Below, one piece after another: positions 33,465-47,351 of a stretch of 64,000 nt of DNA. The position numbers were made by a program, and so were the translations under genes. The stretch comes from Alentia gelatinosa (lineage: Eukaryota; Annelida; Polychaeta; Phyllodocida; Polynoidae): NCBI GenBank assembly GCA_950022655.1, contig OX465589.1, forward strand, positions 31,845,970-31,909,969, written 5' to 3'. The notes below the pieces were generated by a model, which was given only the letters and a program-made list of their open reading frames with translations, did no database searches and was not told the origin of the DNA. Each line of letters starts with the position of its first letter. The first letter of the stretch is position 1.

Positions 33465-35203
33465 GGCCTACTTAATTGGTCGCTAGTTTATGCAGCGACC
33501 TTGATATTGACTGCACTTGTTACTGATAGATTGGCCATCAACCCCTGTCTGTGCTGAGCTCCTCACTCTCAGTCGGATAGATTGACGTGCCGTACCGTAC
33601 GCAGAATTTAACTCACTGTCGCCCAAATTATCATAGCCCAAGACATCTAAGGATGATACGTACCAAATGCGGATATTCACTTCCAGTTAGAATTCAGCCA
33701 TGAGACTTTAACACCAGTTAGGGACACATATAACCTACGATCACCTAAAATATGAAGAAAATCGGCCAATTAGATCTAACGATATTCGTGTTTGAATCTG
33801 GTTGTATCAAATGCTGCTCTGGTGGCCAGTGTAGGCCTACTTAATTGGTCGCTAGTTTATGCAGCGACCTTGATATTGACTGCACTTGTTACTGATAGAT
33901 TGGCCATCAACCCCTGTCTGTGCTGAGCTCCTCACTCTCAGTCGAATAGATTGATGGGCCTTACCTTACGCAGAATTTAACTGACTGTCGTCCAAATTAT
34001 CATAGCCCAAGACATCTGAGGATGATGCGTACCAAATGCGGAAATTCACTTCCCGTTGGAATATGGCCATGAAACTTTAACACCAGTTAGGGACACATAT
34101 AACCTACGATCACCTAAAATATGAAGAAAATCGGCGGCTTGGATCTAACGACATTCACGTTTGAATATGGTTGTATCAAATGCTGCTCTGGTGGCCAGTG
34201 TACTGACGCTGGGTGACTATGATAAGAACTAACGTTTTAATTGACAGGTCCTGCCACCTGGTGTATTATGTGAAACCAGGTTCCTCACTACATTCACAAC
34301 GCCCTTAACATGCCCTCTTCCTGTCAGACTCAGTGGTCTAGAGGTAGTGTCAGCAAGGGAAACCTATGGTTGAGAGTTCAATCCCCTTCCATGCAGAGCG
34401 GGTTTTTTTTCAAGAGTCATGGGTGAGACAGTTAGGCTGGGTGAGACAGACTCAGGCAGAGTGAGACAGACTCAGGCAGGGTGAGACAGACTCGGGAAGG
34501 GTGAGTTGAGACAGACTCAGGCAGGGTGAGACAGACTCTGGCAGGATGATGAGAGACAGACTCAGGCAGGGTATAAAAGACACGGGCAGGGCGAGATAGG
34601 CTTGGGCAGGGTGATGAGAAACAGACTTGGACAATGTGAGACAGACATGGGCAGGATAATGTGAGACAAACTGGGGCAGGGTGAGACAGAGTCAGGCAGG
34701 GTGAGACAGACTCAGGAAGGGTGAGGTGAGACAGAGTCAGGCAGGGTGATGAGAGACAGACTCAGGCAGGGTATGACAGACTTGGGTAGAGCGACATAGA
34801 CTTGAGCAGAGTGATGAGAGACAGACTGGGGCAGGGTGAGACAGACTCACACAGGATGAGACAGACTCAGACAGGGTGAGACAGACTCGGGCAGGGTTAG
34901 GTAATACAGACTCAGGCAGGGTGAAACAGACTCGGTCAGGGTGAAGGGAGACAGACAGAGGGAGGGTATAACAGACATGGGCAATTTCAGCTTAGACAGA
35001 CTAGGGTAGGTCGAGACAGACTGGGGCAGGGTAAGTTGAGACAGACGGGGACAGGGTGAGAAAGACATGGGCAGGATAATGAGAGACAGACTGGGGCAGG
35101 GTTAGACAGAGTCAGGCAGGGTGAGACAGACTCGGGAAGGGTGAGACAATCTCGGGCAGGGTGATGAGAGACAGACTCAGGGAGGGTATGACAGACTCGG
35201 GCA
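33465..35203. repeat. Satellite unit 18 (1739 bp)
   Basis: Standard unit with private changes atcggcggcttgg and ttcacaacgccc. Minisatellite is of the tttcagcttagac/gacggggacagg type. Confidence 0.94.
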
Positions 35204-36942
35204 GGCCTACTTAATTGGTCGCTAGTTTATGCAGCGACCTTGATATTGACTGCACTTGTTACTGATAGATTGGCCATCAACCCCTGTCTGTGCTGAGCTC
35301 CTCACTCTCAGTCGGATAGATTGACGTGCCGTACCGTACGCAGAATTTAACTCACTGTCGCCCAAATTATCATAGCCCAAGACATCTAAGGATGATACGT
35401 ACCAAATGCGGATATTCACTTCCAGTTAGAATTCAGCCATGAGACTTTAACACCAGTTAGGGACACATATAACCTACGATCACCTAAAATATGAAGAAAA
35501 TCGGCCAATTAGATCTAACGATATTCGTGTTTGAATCTGGTTGTATCAAATGCTGCTCTGGTGGCCAGTGTAGGCCTACTTAATTGGTCGCTAGTTTATG
35601 CAGCGACCTTGATATTGACTGCACTTGTTACTGATAGATTGGCCATCAACCCCTGTCTGTGCTGAGCTCCTCACTCTCAGTCGAATAGATTGATGGGCCT
35701 TACCTTACGCAGAATTTAACTGACTGTCGTCCAAATTATCATAGCCCAAGACATCTGAGGATGATGCGTACCAAATGCGGAAATTCACTTCCCGTTGGAA
35801 TATGGCCATGAAACTTTAACACCAGTTAGGGACACATATAACCTACGATCACCTAAAATATGAAGAAAATCGGCCGCTTGGATCTAACGACATTCACGTT
35901 TGAATATGGTTGTATCAAATGCTGCTCTGGTGGCCAGTGTACTGACGCTGGGTGACTATGATAAGAACTAACGTTTTAATTGACAGGTCCTGCCACCTGG
36001 TGTATTATGTGAAACCAGGTTCCTCACTACATTCATAACGCCCTTAACATGCCCTCTTCCTGTCAGACTCAGTGGTCTAGAGGTAGTGTCAGCAAGGGAA
36101 ACCTATGGTTGAGAGTTCAATCCCCTTCCATGCAGAGCGGGTTTTTTTTCAAGAGTCATGGGTGAGACAGTTAGGCTGGGTGAGACAGACTCAGGCAGAG
36201 TGAGACAGACTCAGGCAGGGTGAGACAGACTCGGGAAGGGTGAGTTGAGACAGACTCAGGCAGGGTGAGACAGACTCTGGCAGGATGATGAGAGACAGAC
36301 TCAGGCAGGGTATAAAAGACACGGGCAGGGCGAGATAGGCTTGGGCAGGGTGATGAGAAACAGACTTGGACAATGTGAGACAGACATGGGTAGGATAATG
36401 TGAGACAAACTGGGGCAGGGTGAGACAGAGTCAGGCAGGGTGAGACAGACTCAGGAAGGGTGAGGTGAGACAGAGTCAGGCAGGGTGATGAGAGACAGAC
36501 TCAGGCAGGGTATGACAGACTTGGGTAGAGCGACATAGACTTGAGCAGAGTGATGAGAGACAGACTGGGGCAGGGTGAGACAGACTCACACAGGATGAGA
36601 CAGACTCAGACAGGGTGAGACAGACTCGGGCAGGGTTAGGTAATACAGACTCAGGCAGGGTGAAGCAGACTCGGTCAGGGTGAAGGGAGACAGACAGAGG
36701 GAGGGTATAACAGACATGGGCAGTTTCAGGTTAGACAGACTAGGGTAGGTCGAGACAGACTGGGGCAGGGTAAGTTGAGACAGACTGGGACAGGGTGAGA
36801 AAGACATGGGCAGGATAATGAGAGACAGACTGGGGCAGGGTTAGACAGAGTCAGGCAGGGTGAGACAGACTCGGGAAGGGTGAGACAATCTCGGGCAGGG
36901 TGATGAGAGACAGACTCAGGGAGGGTATGACAGACTCGGGCA
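35204..36942. repeat. Satellite unit 19 (1739 bp)
   Basis: Standard unit, with the gaagcagactcgg minisatellite variant. Confidence 0.94.
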
Positions 36943-38702
36943 GGCCTACTTAATTGGTCGCTAGTTTATGCAGCGACCTTGATATTGACTGCACTTGTTA
37001 CTGATAGATTGGCCATCAACCCCTGTCTGTGCTGAGCTCCTCACTCTCAGTCGGATAGATTGACGTGCCGTACCGTACGCAGAATTTAACTCACTGTCGC
37101 CCAAATTATCATAGCCCAAGACATCTAAGGATGATACGTACCAAATGCGGATATTCACTTCCAGTTAGAATTCAGCCATGAGACTTTAACACCAGTTAGG
37201 GACACATATAACCTACGATCACCTAAAATATGAAGAAAATCGGCCAATTAGATCTAACGATATTCGTGTTTGAATCTGGTTGTATCAAATGCTGCTCTGG
37301 TGGCCAGTGTAGGCCTACTTAATTGGTCGCTAGTTTATGCAGCGACCTTGATATTGACTGCACTTGTTACTGATAGATTGGCCATCAACCCCTGTCTGTG
37401 CTGAGCTCCTCACTCTCAGTCGAATAGATTGATGGGCCTTACCTTACGCAGAATTTAACTGACTGTCGTCCAAATTATCATAGCCCAAGACATCTGAGGA
37501 TGATGCGTACCAAATGCGGAAATTTACTTCCCGTTGGAATATGGCCATGAAACTTTAACACCAGTTAGGGACACATATAACCTACGATCACCTAAAATAT
37601 GAAGAAAATCGGCCGCTTGGATCTAACGACATTCACGTTTGAATATGGTTGTATCAAATGCTGCTCTGGTGGCCAGTGTACTGACGCTGGGTGACTATGA
37701 TAAGAACTAACGTTTTAATTGACAGGTCCTGCCACCTGGTGTATTATGTGAAACCAGGTTCCTCACTACATTCATAACGCCCTTAACATGCCCTCTTCCT
37801 GTCAGACTCAGTGGTCTAGAGGTAGTGTCAGCAAGGGAAACCTATGGTTGAGAGTTCAATCCCCTTCCATGCAGAGCGGTTTTTTTTTTCAAGAGTCATG
37901 GGTGAGACAGTTAGGCTGGGTGAGACAGACTCAGGCAGAGTGAGACAGACTCAGGCAGGGTGAGACAGACTCGGGAAGGGTGAGTTGAGACAGACTCAGG
38001 CAGGGTGAGACAGACTCTGGCAGGATGATGAGAGACAGACTCAGGCAGGGTATAAAAGACACGGGCAGGGCGAGATAGGCATGGGCAGGGTGATGAGAAA
38101 CAGACTTGGACAATGTGAGACAGACATGGGCAGGATAATGTGAGACAAACTGGGGCAGGGTGAGACAGAGTCAGGCAGGGTGAGACAGACTCAGGAAGGG
38201 TGAGGTGAGACAGAGTCAGGCAGGGTGAGACAGACTTGGGCAGGGTGATGAGAGACAGACTCAGGCAGGGTATGACAAACTTGGGTAGAGCGACATAGAC
38301 TTGAGCAGAGTGATGAGAGACAGACTGGGGCAGGGTGAGACAGACTCACACAGGATAAGACAGACTCAGACAGGGTGAGACAGACTCGGGCAGGGTTAGG
38401 TAATACAGACTCAGGCAGGGTGAAACAGACTCGGTCAGGGTGAAGGGAGACAGACAGAGGGAGGGTATAACAGACATGGGCAGTTTCAGCTTAGACAGAC
38501 TAGGGTAGGTCGAGACAGACTGGGGCAGGGTAAGTTGAGACAGACGGGGACAGGGTGAGAAAGACATGGGCAGGATAATGAGAGACAGACTGGGGCAGGG
38601 TTAGACAGAGTCAGGCAGGGTGAGACAGACTCGGGAAGGGTGAGACAATCTCGGGCAGGGTGATGAGAGACAGACTCAGGGAGGGTATGACAGACTCGGG
38701 TA
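36943..38702. repeat. Satellite unit 20 (1760 bp)
   Basis: Standard unit with a ten-T run after the tRNA-like module, and the tttcagcttagac minisatellite variant. Units 17 to 21 alternate between two minisatellite types, a dimeric pattern. Confidence 0.94.
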
Positions 38703-40441
38703 GGCCTACTTAATTGGTCGCTAGTTTATGCAGCGACCTTGATATTGACTGCACTTGTTACTGATAGATTGGCCATCAACCCCTGTCTGTGCTGAGCTCC
38801 TCACTCTCAGTCGGATAGATTGACGTGCCGTACCGTACGCAGAATTTAACTCACTGTCGCCCAAATTATCATAGCCCAAGACATCTAAGGATGATACGTA
38901 CCAAATGCGGATATTCACTTCCAGTTAGAATTCAGCCATGAGACTTTAACACCAGTTAGGGACACATATAACCTACGATCACCTAAAATATGAAGAAAAT
39001 CGGCCAATTAGATCTAACGATATTCGTGTTTGAATCTGGTTGTATCAAATGCTGCTCTGGTGGCCAGTGTAGGCCTACTTAATTGGTCGCTAGTTTATGC
39101 AGCGACCTTGATATTGACTGCACTTGTTACTGATAGATTGGCCATCAACCCCTGTCTGTGCTGAGCTCCTCACTCTCAGTCGAATAGATTGATGGGCCTT
39201 ACCTTACGCAGAATTTAACTGACTGTCGTCCAAATTATCATAGCCCAAGACATCTGAGGATGATGCGTACCAAATGCGGAAATTCACTTCCCGTTGGAAT
39301 ATGGCCATGAAACTTTTACACCAGTTAGGGACACATATAACCTACGATCACCTAAAATATGAAGAAAATCGGCCGCTTGGATCTAACGACATTCACGTTT
39401 GAATATGGTTGTATCAAATGCTGCTCTGGTGGCCAGTGTACTGACGCTGGGTGACTATGATAAGAACTAACGTTTTAATTGACAGGTCCTGCCACCTGGT
39501 GTATTATGTGAAACCAGGTTCCTCACTACATTCATAACGCCCTTAACATGCCCTCTTCCTGTCAGACTCAGTGGTCTAGAGGTAGTGTCAGCAAGGGAAA
39601 CCTATGGTTGAGAGTTCAATCCCCTTCCATGCAGAGCGGTTTTTTTTTCAAGAGTCATGGGTGAGACAGTTAGGCTGGGTGAGACAGACTCAGGCAGAGT
39701 GAGACAGACTCAGGCAGGGTGAGACAGACTCGGGAAGGGTGAGTTGAGACAGACTCAGGCAGGGTGAGACAGACTCTGGCAGGATGATGAGAGACAGACT
39801 CAGGCAGGGTATAAAAGACACGGGCAGGGCGAGATAGGCTTGGGCAGGGTGATGAGAAACAGACTTGGACAATGTGAGACAGACATGGGCAGGATAATGT
39901 GAGACAAACTGGGGCAGGGTGAGACAGAGTCAGGCAGGGTGAGACAGACTCAGGAAGGGTGAGGTGAGACAGAGTCAGGCAGGGTGATGAGAGACAGACT
40001 CAGGCAGGGTATGACAGACTTGGGTAGAGCGACATAGACTTGAGCAGAGTGATGAGAGACAGACTGGGGCAGGGTGAGACAGACTCACACAGGATGAGAC
40101 AGACTCAGACAGGGTGAGACAGACTCGGGCAGGGTTAGGTAATACAGACTCAGGCAGGGTGAAGCAGACTCGGTCAGGGTGAAGGGAGACAGACAGAGGG
40201 AGGGTATAACAGACATGGGCAGTTTCAGGTTAGACAGACTAGGGTAGGTCGAGACAGACTGGGGCAGGGTAAGTTGAGACAGACTGGGACAGGGTGAGAA
40301 AGACATGGGCAGGATAATGAGAGACAGACTGGGGCAGGGTTAGACAGAGTCAGGCAGGGTGAGACAGACTCGGGAAGGGTGAGACAATCTCGGGCAGGGT
40401 GATGAGAGACAGACTCAGGGAGGGTATAACAGACTCGGGCA
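38703..40441. repeat. Satellite unit 21 (1739 bp)
   Basis: Standard unit with the cttttacacc beta variant and the gaagcagactcgg minisatellite variant. Confidence 0.94.
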
Positions 40442-42073
40442 GGCCTACTTAATTGGTCGCTAGTTTATGCAGCGACCTTGATATTGACTGCACTTGTTAC
40501 TGATAGATTGGCCATCAACCCCTGTCTGTGCTGAGCTCCTCACTCTCAGTCGGATAGATTGACGTGCCGTACCGTACGCAGAATTTAACTCACTGTCGCC
40601 CAAATTATCATAGCCCAAGACATCTAAGGATGATACGTACCAAATGCGGATATTCACTTCCAGTTAGAATTCAGCCATGAGACTTTAACACCAGTTAGGG
40701 ACACATATAACCTACGATCACCTAAAATATGAAGAAAATCGGCCAATTAGATCTAACGATATTCGTGTTTGAATCTGGTTGTATCAAATGCTGCTCTGGT
40801 GGCCAGTGTAGGCCTACTTAATTGGTCGCTAGTTTATGCAGCGACCTTGATATTGACTGCACTTGTTACTGATAGATTGGCCATCAACCCCTGTCTGTGC
40901 TGAGCTCCTCACTCTCAGTCGAATAGATTGACGTGCCGTACCGTACGCAGAATTTAACTCACTGTCGCCCAAATTATCATAGCCCAAGACATCTAAGGAT
41001 GATACGTACCAAATGCGGATATTCACTTCCAGTTAGAATTCAGCCATGAGACTTTAACACCAGTTAGGGACACATATAACCTACGATCACCTAAAATATG
41101 AAGAAAATCGGCCAATTAGATCAAACGATATTCGTGTTTGAATCTGGTATGCAGCGACCTTGATATTGACTGCACTTGTTACTGATAGATTGGCCATCAA
41201 CCCCTGTCTGTGCTGAGCTCCTCACTCTCAGTCGAATAGATTGATGGGCCTTACCTTACGCAGAATTTAACTGACTGTCGTCCAAATTATCATAGCCCAA
41301 GACATCTGAGGATGATGCGTACCAAATGCGGAAATTCACTTCCCGTTAGAATATGGCCATGAAACTTTAACACCAGTTAGGGACACATATAACCTACGAT
41401 CACCTAAAATATGAAGAAAATCGGCCGCTTGGATCTAACGACATTCACGTTTGAATATGGTTGTATCAAATGCTGCTCTGGTGGCCAGTGTACTGACGCT
41501 GGGTGACTATGATAAGAACTAACGTTTTAATTGACAGGTCCTGCCACCTGGTGTATTATGTGAAACCAGGTTCCTCACTACATTCATAACGCCCTTAACA
41601 TGCCCTCTTCCTGTCAGACTCAGTGGTCTAGAGGTAGTGTCAGCAAGGGAAACCTATGGTTGAGAGTTCAATCCCCTTCCATGCAGAGCGGTTTTTTTTT
41701 CAAGAGTCATGGGTGAGACAGTTAGGCTGGGTGAGACAGACTCAGGCAGAGTGAGACAGACTCAGGCAGGGTGAGACAGACTCGGGAAGGGTGAGTTGAG
41801 ACAGACTCAGGCAGGGTGAGACAGACTCTGGCAGGATGATGAGAGACAGACTCAGGCAGGGTATAAAAGACACGGGCAGGGCGAGATAGGCTTGGGCAGG
41901 GTGATGAGAAACAGACTTGGACAATGTGAGACAGACATGGGCAGGATAATGTGAGACAAACTGGGGCAGGGTGAGACAGAGTCAGGCAGGGTGAGACAGA
42001 CTCGGGAAGGGTGAGACAATCTCGGGCAGGGTGATGAGAGATAGACTCAGGGAGGGTATGACAGACTCGGGCA
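40442..42073. repeat. Satellite unit 22 (1632 bp, rearranged)
   Basis: Has alpha, then a beta-to-alpha hybrid from 40811 (gaatagattgacgtg), then a truncated third repeat joined at gaatctggtatgcagcgacc (about 41148). This adds 313 bp. Its minisatellite has lost 440 bp. Both changes recur separately in units 31 and 32. Confidence 0.92.
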
Positions 42074-43832
42074 GGCCTACTTAATTGGTCGCTAGTTTAT
42101 GCAGCGACCTTGATATTGACTGCACTTGTTACTGATAGATTGGCCATCAACCCCTGTCTGTGCTGAGCTCCTCACTCTCAGTCGGATAGATTGACGTGCC
42201 GTACCGTACGCAGAATTTAACTCACTGTCGCCCAAATTATCATAGCCCAAGACATCTAAGGATGATACGTACCAAATGCGGATATTCACTTCCAGTTAGA
42301 ATTCAGCCATGAGACTTTAACACCAGTTAGGGACACATATAACCTACGATCACCTAAAATATGAAGAAAATCGGCCAATTAGATCTAACGATATTCGTGT
42401 TTGAATCTGGTTGTATCAAATGCTGCTCTGGTGGCCAGTGTAGGCCTACTTAATTGGTCGCTAGTTTATGCAGCGACCTTGATATTGACTGCACTTGTTA
42501 CTGATAGATTGGCCATCAACCCCTGTCTGTGCTGAGCTCCTCACTCTCAGTCGAATAGATTGATGGGCCTTACCTTACGCAGAATTTAACTGACTGTCGT
42601 CCAAATTATCATAGCCCAAGACATCTGAGGATGATGCGTACCAAATGCGGAAATTCACTTCCCGTTGGAATATGGCCATGAAACTTTAACACCAGTTAGG
42701 GACACATATAACCTACGATCACCTAAAATATGAAGAAAATCGGCCGCTTGGATCTAACGACATTCACGTTTGAATATGGTTGTATCAAATGCTGCTCTGG
42801 TGGCCAGTGTACTGACGCTGGGTGACTATGATAAGAACTAACGTTTTAATTGACAGGTCCTGCCACCTGGTGTATTATGTGAAACCAGGTTCCTCACTAC
42901 ATTCATAACGCCCTTAACATGCCCTCTTCCTGTCAGACTCAGTGGTCTAGAGGTAGTGTCAGCAAGGGAAACCTATGGTTGAGAGTTCAATTCCCTTCCA
43001 TGCAGAGCGGTTTTTTTTTCAAGAGTCATGGGTGAGACAGTTAGGCTGGGTGAGACAGACTCAGGCAGAGTGAGACAGACTCAGGCAGGGTGAGACAGAC
43101 TCGGGAAGGGTGAGTTGAGACAGACTCAGGCAGGGTGAGACAGACTCTGGCAGGATGATGAGAGACAGACTCAGGCAGGGTATAAAAGACACGGGCAGGG
43201 CGAGATAGGCTTGGGCAGGGTGATGAGAAACAGACTTGGACAATGTGAGACAGACATGGGCAGGATAATGTGAGACAAACTGGGGCAGGGTGAGACAGAG
43301 TCAGGCAGGGTGAGACAGACTCAGGAAGGGTGAGGTGAGACAGAGTCAGGCAGGGTGAGACAGACTTGGGCAGGGTGATGAGAGACAGACTCAGGCAGGG
43401 TATGACAGACTTGGGTAGAGCGACATAGACTTGAGCAGAGTGATGAGAGACAGACTGGGGCAGGGTGAGACAGACTCACACAGGATGAGACAGACTCAGA
43501 CAGGGTGAGACAGACTCGGGCAGGGTTAGGTAATACAGACTCAGGCAGGGTGAAACAGACTCGGTCAGGGTGAAGGGAGACAGACAGAGGGAGGGTATAA
43601 CAGACATGGGCAGTTTCAGGTTAGACAGACTAGGGTAGGTCGAGACAGACTGGGGCAGGGTAAGTTGAGACAGACTGGGACAGGGTGAGAAAGACATGGG
43701 CAGGATAATGAGAGACAGACTGGGGCAGGGTTAGACAGAGTCAGGCAGGGTGAGACAGACTCGGGAAGGGTGAGACAATCTCGGGCAGGGTGATGAGAGA
43801 CAGACTCAGGGAGGGTATGACAGACTCGGGCA
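42074..43832. repeat. Satellite unit 23 (1759 bp)
   Basis: Standard unit, corresponding to unit 33 at an offset of 17220 bp. Confidence 0.94.
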
Positions 43833-45591
43833 GGCCTACTTAATTGGTCGCTAGTTTATGCAGCGACCTTGATATTGACTGCACTTGTTACTGATAGATT
43901 GGCCATCAACCCCTGTCTGTGCTGAGCTCCTCACTCTCAGTCGGATAGATTGACGTGCCGTACCGTACGCAGAATTTAACTCACTGTCGCCCAAATTATC
44001 ATAGCCCAAGACATCTAAGGATGATACGTACCAAATGCGGATATTCACTTCCAGTTAGAATTCAGCCATGAGACTTTAACATTAGTTAGGGACACATATA
44101 ACCTACGATCACCTAAAATATGAAGAAAATCGGCCAATTAGATCTAACGATATTCGTGTTTGAATCTGGTTGTATCAAATGCTGCTCTGGTGGCCAGTGT
44201 AGGCCTACTTAATTGGTCGCTAGTTTATGCAGCGACCTTGATATTGACTGCACTTGTTACTGATAGATTGGCCATCAACCCCTGTCTGTGCTGAGCTCCT
44301 CACTCTCAGTCAAATAGATTGATGGGCCTTACCTTACGCAGAATTTAACTGACTGTCGTCCAAATTATCATAGCCCAAGACATCTGAGGATGATGCGTAC
44401 CAAATGCGGAAATTCACTTCCCGTTGGAATATGGCCATGAAACTTTAACACCAGTTAGGGACACATATAACCTACGATCACCTAAAATATGAAGAAAATC
44501 GGCCGCTTGGATCTAACGACATTCACGTTTGAATATGGTTGTATCAAATGCTGCTCTGGTGGCCAGTGTACTGACGCTGGGTGACTATGATAAGAACTAA
44601 CGTTTTAATTGACAGGTCCTGCCACCTGGTGTATTATGTGAAACCAGGTTCCTCACTACATTCATAACGCCCTTAACATGCCCTCTTCCTGTCAGACTCA
44701 GTGGTCTAGAGGTAGTGTCAGCAAGGGAAACCTATGGTTGAGAGTTCAATCCCCTTCCATGCAGAGCGGTTTTTTTTTCAAGAGTCATGGGTGAGACAGT
44801 TAGGCTGGGTGAGACAGACTCAGGCAGAGTGAGACAGACTCAGGCAGGGTGAGACAGACTCGGGAAGGGTGAGTTGAGACAGACTCAGGCAGGGTGAGAC
44901 AGACTCTGGCAGGATGATGAGAGACAGACTCAGGCAGGGTATAAAAGACACGGGCAGGGCGAGATAGGCTTGGGCAGGGTGATGAGAAACAGACTTGGAC
45001 AATGTGAGACAGACATGGGCAGGATAATGTGAGACAAACTGGGGCAGGGTGAGACAGAGTCAGGCAGGGTGAGACAGACTCAGGAAGGGTGAGGTGAGAC
45101 AGAGTCAGGCAGGGTGAGACAGACTTGGGCAGGGTGATGAGAGACAGACTCAGGCAGGGTATGACAGACTTGGGTAGAGCGACATAGACTTGAGCAGAGT
45201 GATGAGAGACAGACTGGGGCAGGGTGAGACAGACTCACACAGGATGAGACAGACTCAGACAGGGTGAGACAGACTCGGGCAGGGTTAGGTAATACAGACT
45301 CAGGCAGGGTGAAACAGACTCAGTCAGGGTGAAGGGAGACAGACAGAGGGAGGGTATAACAGACATGGGCAGTTTCAGGTTAGACAGACTAGGGTAGGTC
45401 GAGACAGACTGGGGCAGGGTAAGTTGAGACAGACTGGGACAGGGTGAGAAAGACATGGGCAGGATAATGAGAGACAGACTGGGGCAGGGGTAGACAGAGT
45501 CAGGCAGGGTGAGACAGACTCGGGAAGGGTGAGACAATCTCGGGCAGGGTGATGAGAGACAGACTCAGGGAGGGTATGACAGACTCGGGCA
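43833..45591. repeat. Satellite unit 24 (1759 bp)
   Basis: Standard unit. Its minisatellite has the rare changes cagactcagtcaggg and caggggtagacag, which are repeated in unit 34. Private changes: acattagttaggg in alpha and agtcaaatagatt in beta. Confidence 0.94.
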
Positions 45592-47351
45592 GGCCTACTT
45601 AATTGGTCGCTAGTTTATGCAGCGACCTTGATATTGACTGCACTTGTTACTGATAGATTGGCCATCAACCCCTGTCTGTGCTGAGCTCCTCACTCTCAGT
45701 CGGATAGATTGACGTGCCGTACCGTACGCAGAATTTAACTCACTGTCGCCCAAATTATCATAGCCCAAGACATATAAGGATGATACGTACCAAATGCGGA
45801 TATTCACTTCCAGTTAGAATTCAGCCATGAGACTTTAACACCAGTTAGGGACACATATAACCTACGATCACCTAAAATATGAAGAAAATCGGCCAATTAG
45901 ATCTAACGATATTCCTGTTTGAATCTGGTTGTATCAAATGCTGCTCTGGTGGCCAGTGTAGGCCTACTTAATTGGTCGCTAGTTTATGCAGCGACCTTGA
46001 TATTGACTGCACTTGTTACTGATAGATTGGCCATCAACCCCTGTCTGTGCTGAGCTCCTCACTCTCAGTCGGATAGATTGACGTGCCGTACCGTACGCAG
46101 AATTTAACTCACTGTCGCCCAAATTATCATAGCCCAAGACATCTAAGGATGATATGTACCAAATGCGGATATTCACTTCCAGTTAGAATTCAGCCATGAG
46201 ACCTTAACACCAGTTAGGGACACATATAACCTACAATCACCTAAAATATGAAGAAAATCGGCCGCTTGGATCTAACGACATTCACGTTTGAATATGGTTG
46301 TATCAAATGCTGCTCTGGTGGCCAGTGTACTGACGCTGGGTGACTATGATAAGAACTAACGTTTTAATTGACAGGTCCTGCCACCTGGTGTATTATGTGA
46401 AACCAGGTTCCTCACTACATTCATAACGCCCTTAACATGCCCTCTTCCTGTCAGACTCAGTGGTCTAGAGGTAGTGTCAGCAAGGGAAACCTATGGTTGA
46501 GAGTTCAATCCCCTTCCATGCAGAGCGGTTTTTTTTTTCAAGAGTCATGGGTGAGACAGTTAGGCTGGGTGAGACAGACTCAGGCAGAGTGAGACAGACT
46601 CAGGCAGGGTGAGACAGACTCGGGAAGGGTGAGTTGAGACAGACTCAGGCAGGGTGAGACAGACTCTGGCAGGATGATGAGAGACAGACTCAGGCAGGGT
46701 ATAAAAGACACGGGCAGGGCGAGATAGGCTTGGGCAGGGTGATGAGAAACAGACTTGGACAATGTGAGACAGACATGGGCAGGATAATGTGAGACAAACT
46801 GGGGCAGGGTGAGACAGAGTCAGGCAGGGTGAGACAGACTCAGGAAGGGTGAGGTGAGACAGAGTCAGGCAGGGTGAGACAGACTTGGGCAGGGTGATGA
46901 GAGACAGACTCAGGCAGGGTATGACAAACTTGGGTAGAGCGACATAGACTTGAGCAGAGTGATGAGAGACAGACTGGGGCAGGGTGAGACAGACTCACAC
47001 AGGATGAGACAGACTCAGACAGGGTGAGACAGACTCGGGCAGGGTTAGGTAATACAGACTCAGGCAGGGTGAAACAGACTCGGTCAGGGTGAAGGGAGAC
47101 AGACAGAGGGAGGGTATAACAGACATGGGCAGTTTCAGATTAGACAGACTAGGGTAGGTCGAGACAGACTGGGGCAGGGTAAGTTGAGACAGACTGGGAC
47201 AGGGTGAGAAAGACATGGGCAGGATAATGAGAGACAGACTGGGGCAGGGTTAGACAGAGTCAGGCAGGGTGAGACAGACTCGGGAAGGGTGAGACAATCT
47301 CGGGCCGGGTGATGAGAGACCGACTCAGGGAGGGTATGACAGACTCGGGCA
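45592..47351. repeat. Satellite unit 25 (1760 bp, alpha/beta hybrid)
   Basis: The second 369-bp repeat begins as alpha and switches to beta between 46240 and 46262. It carries private changes gagaccttaac and cctacaatcacc that reappear in unit 35, marking a shared ancestor. Confidence 0.93.

Larger units (their letters stand above)
40442..47351. repeat. Multi-unit duplication, copy 1
   Basis: Units 22-25 match units 31-35 (55903-64000) in order and in rare private variants. The offset changes from 15461 to 17220 to 16851 bp as one unit equivalent is gained and one 369-bp repeat is lost in the second copy. Confidence 0.82.
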
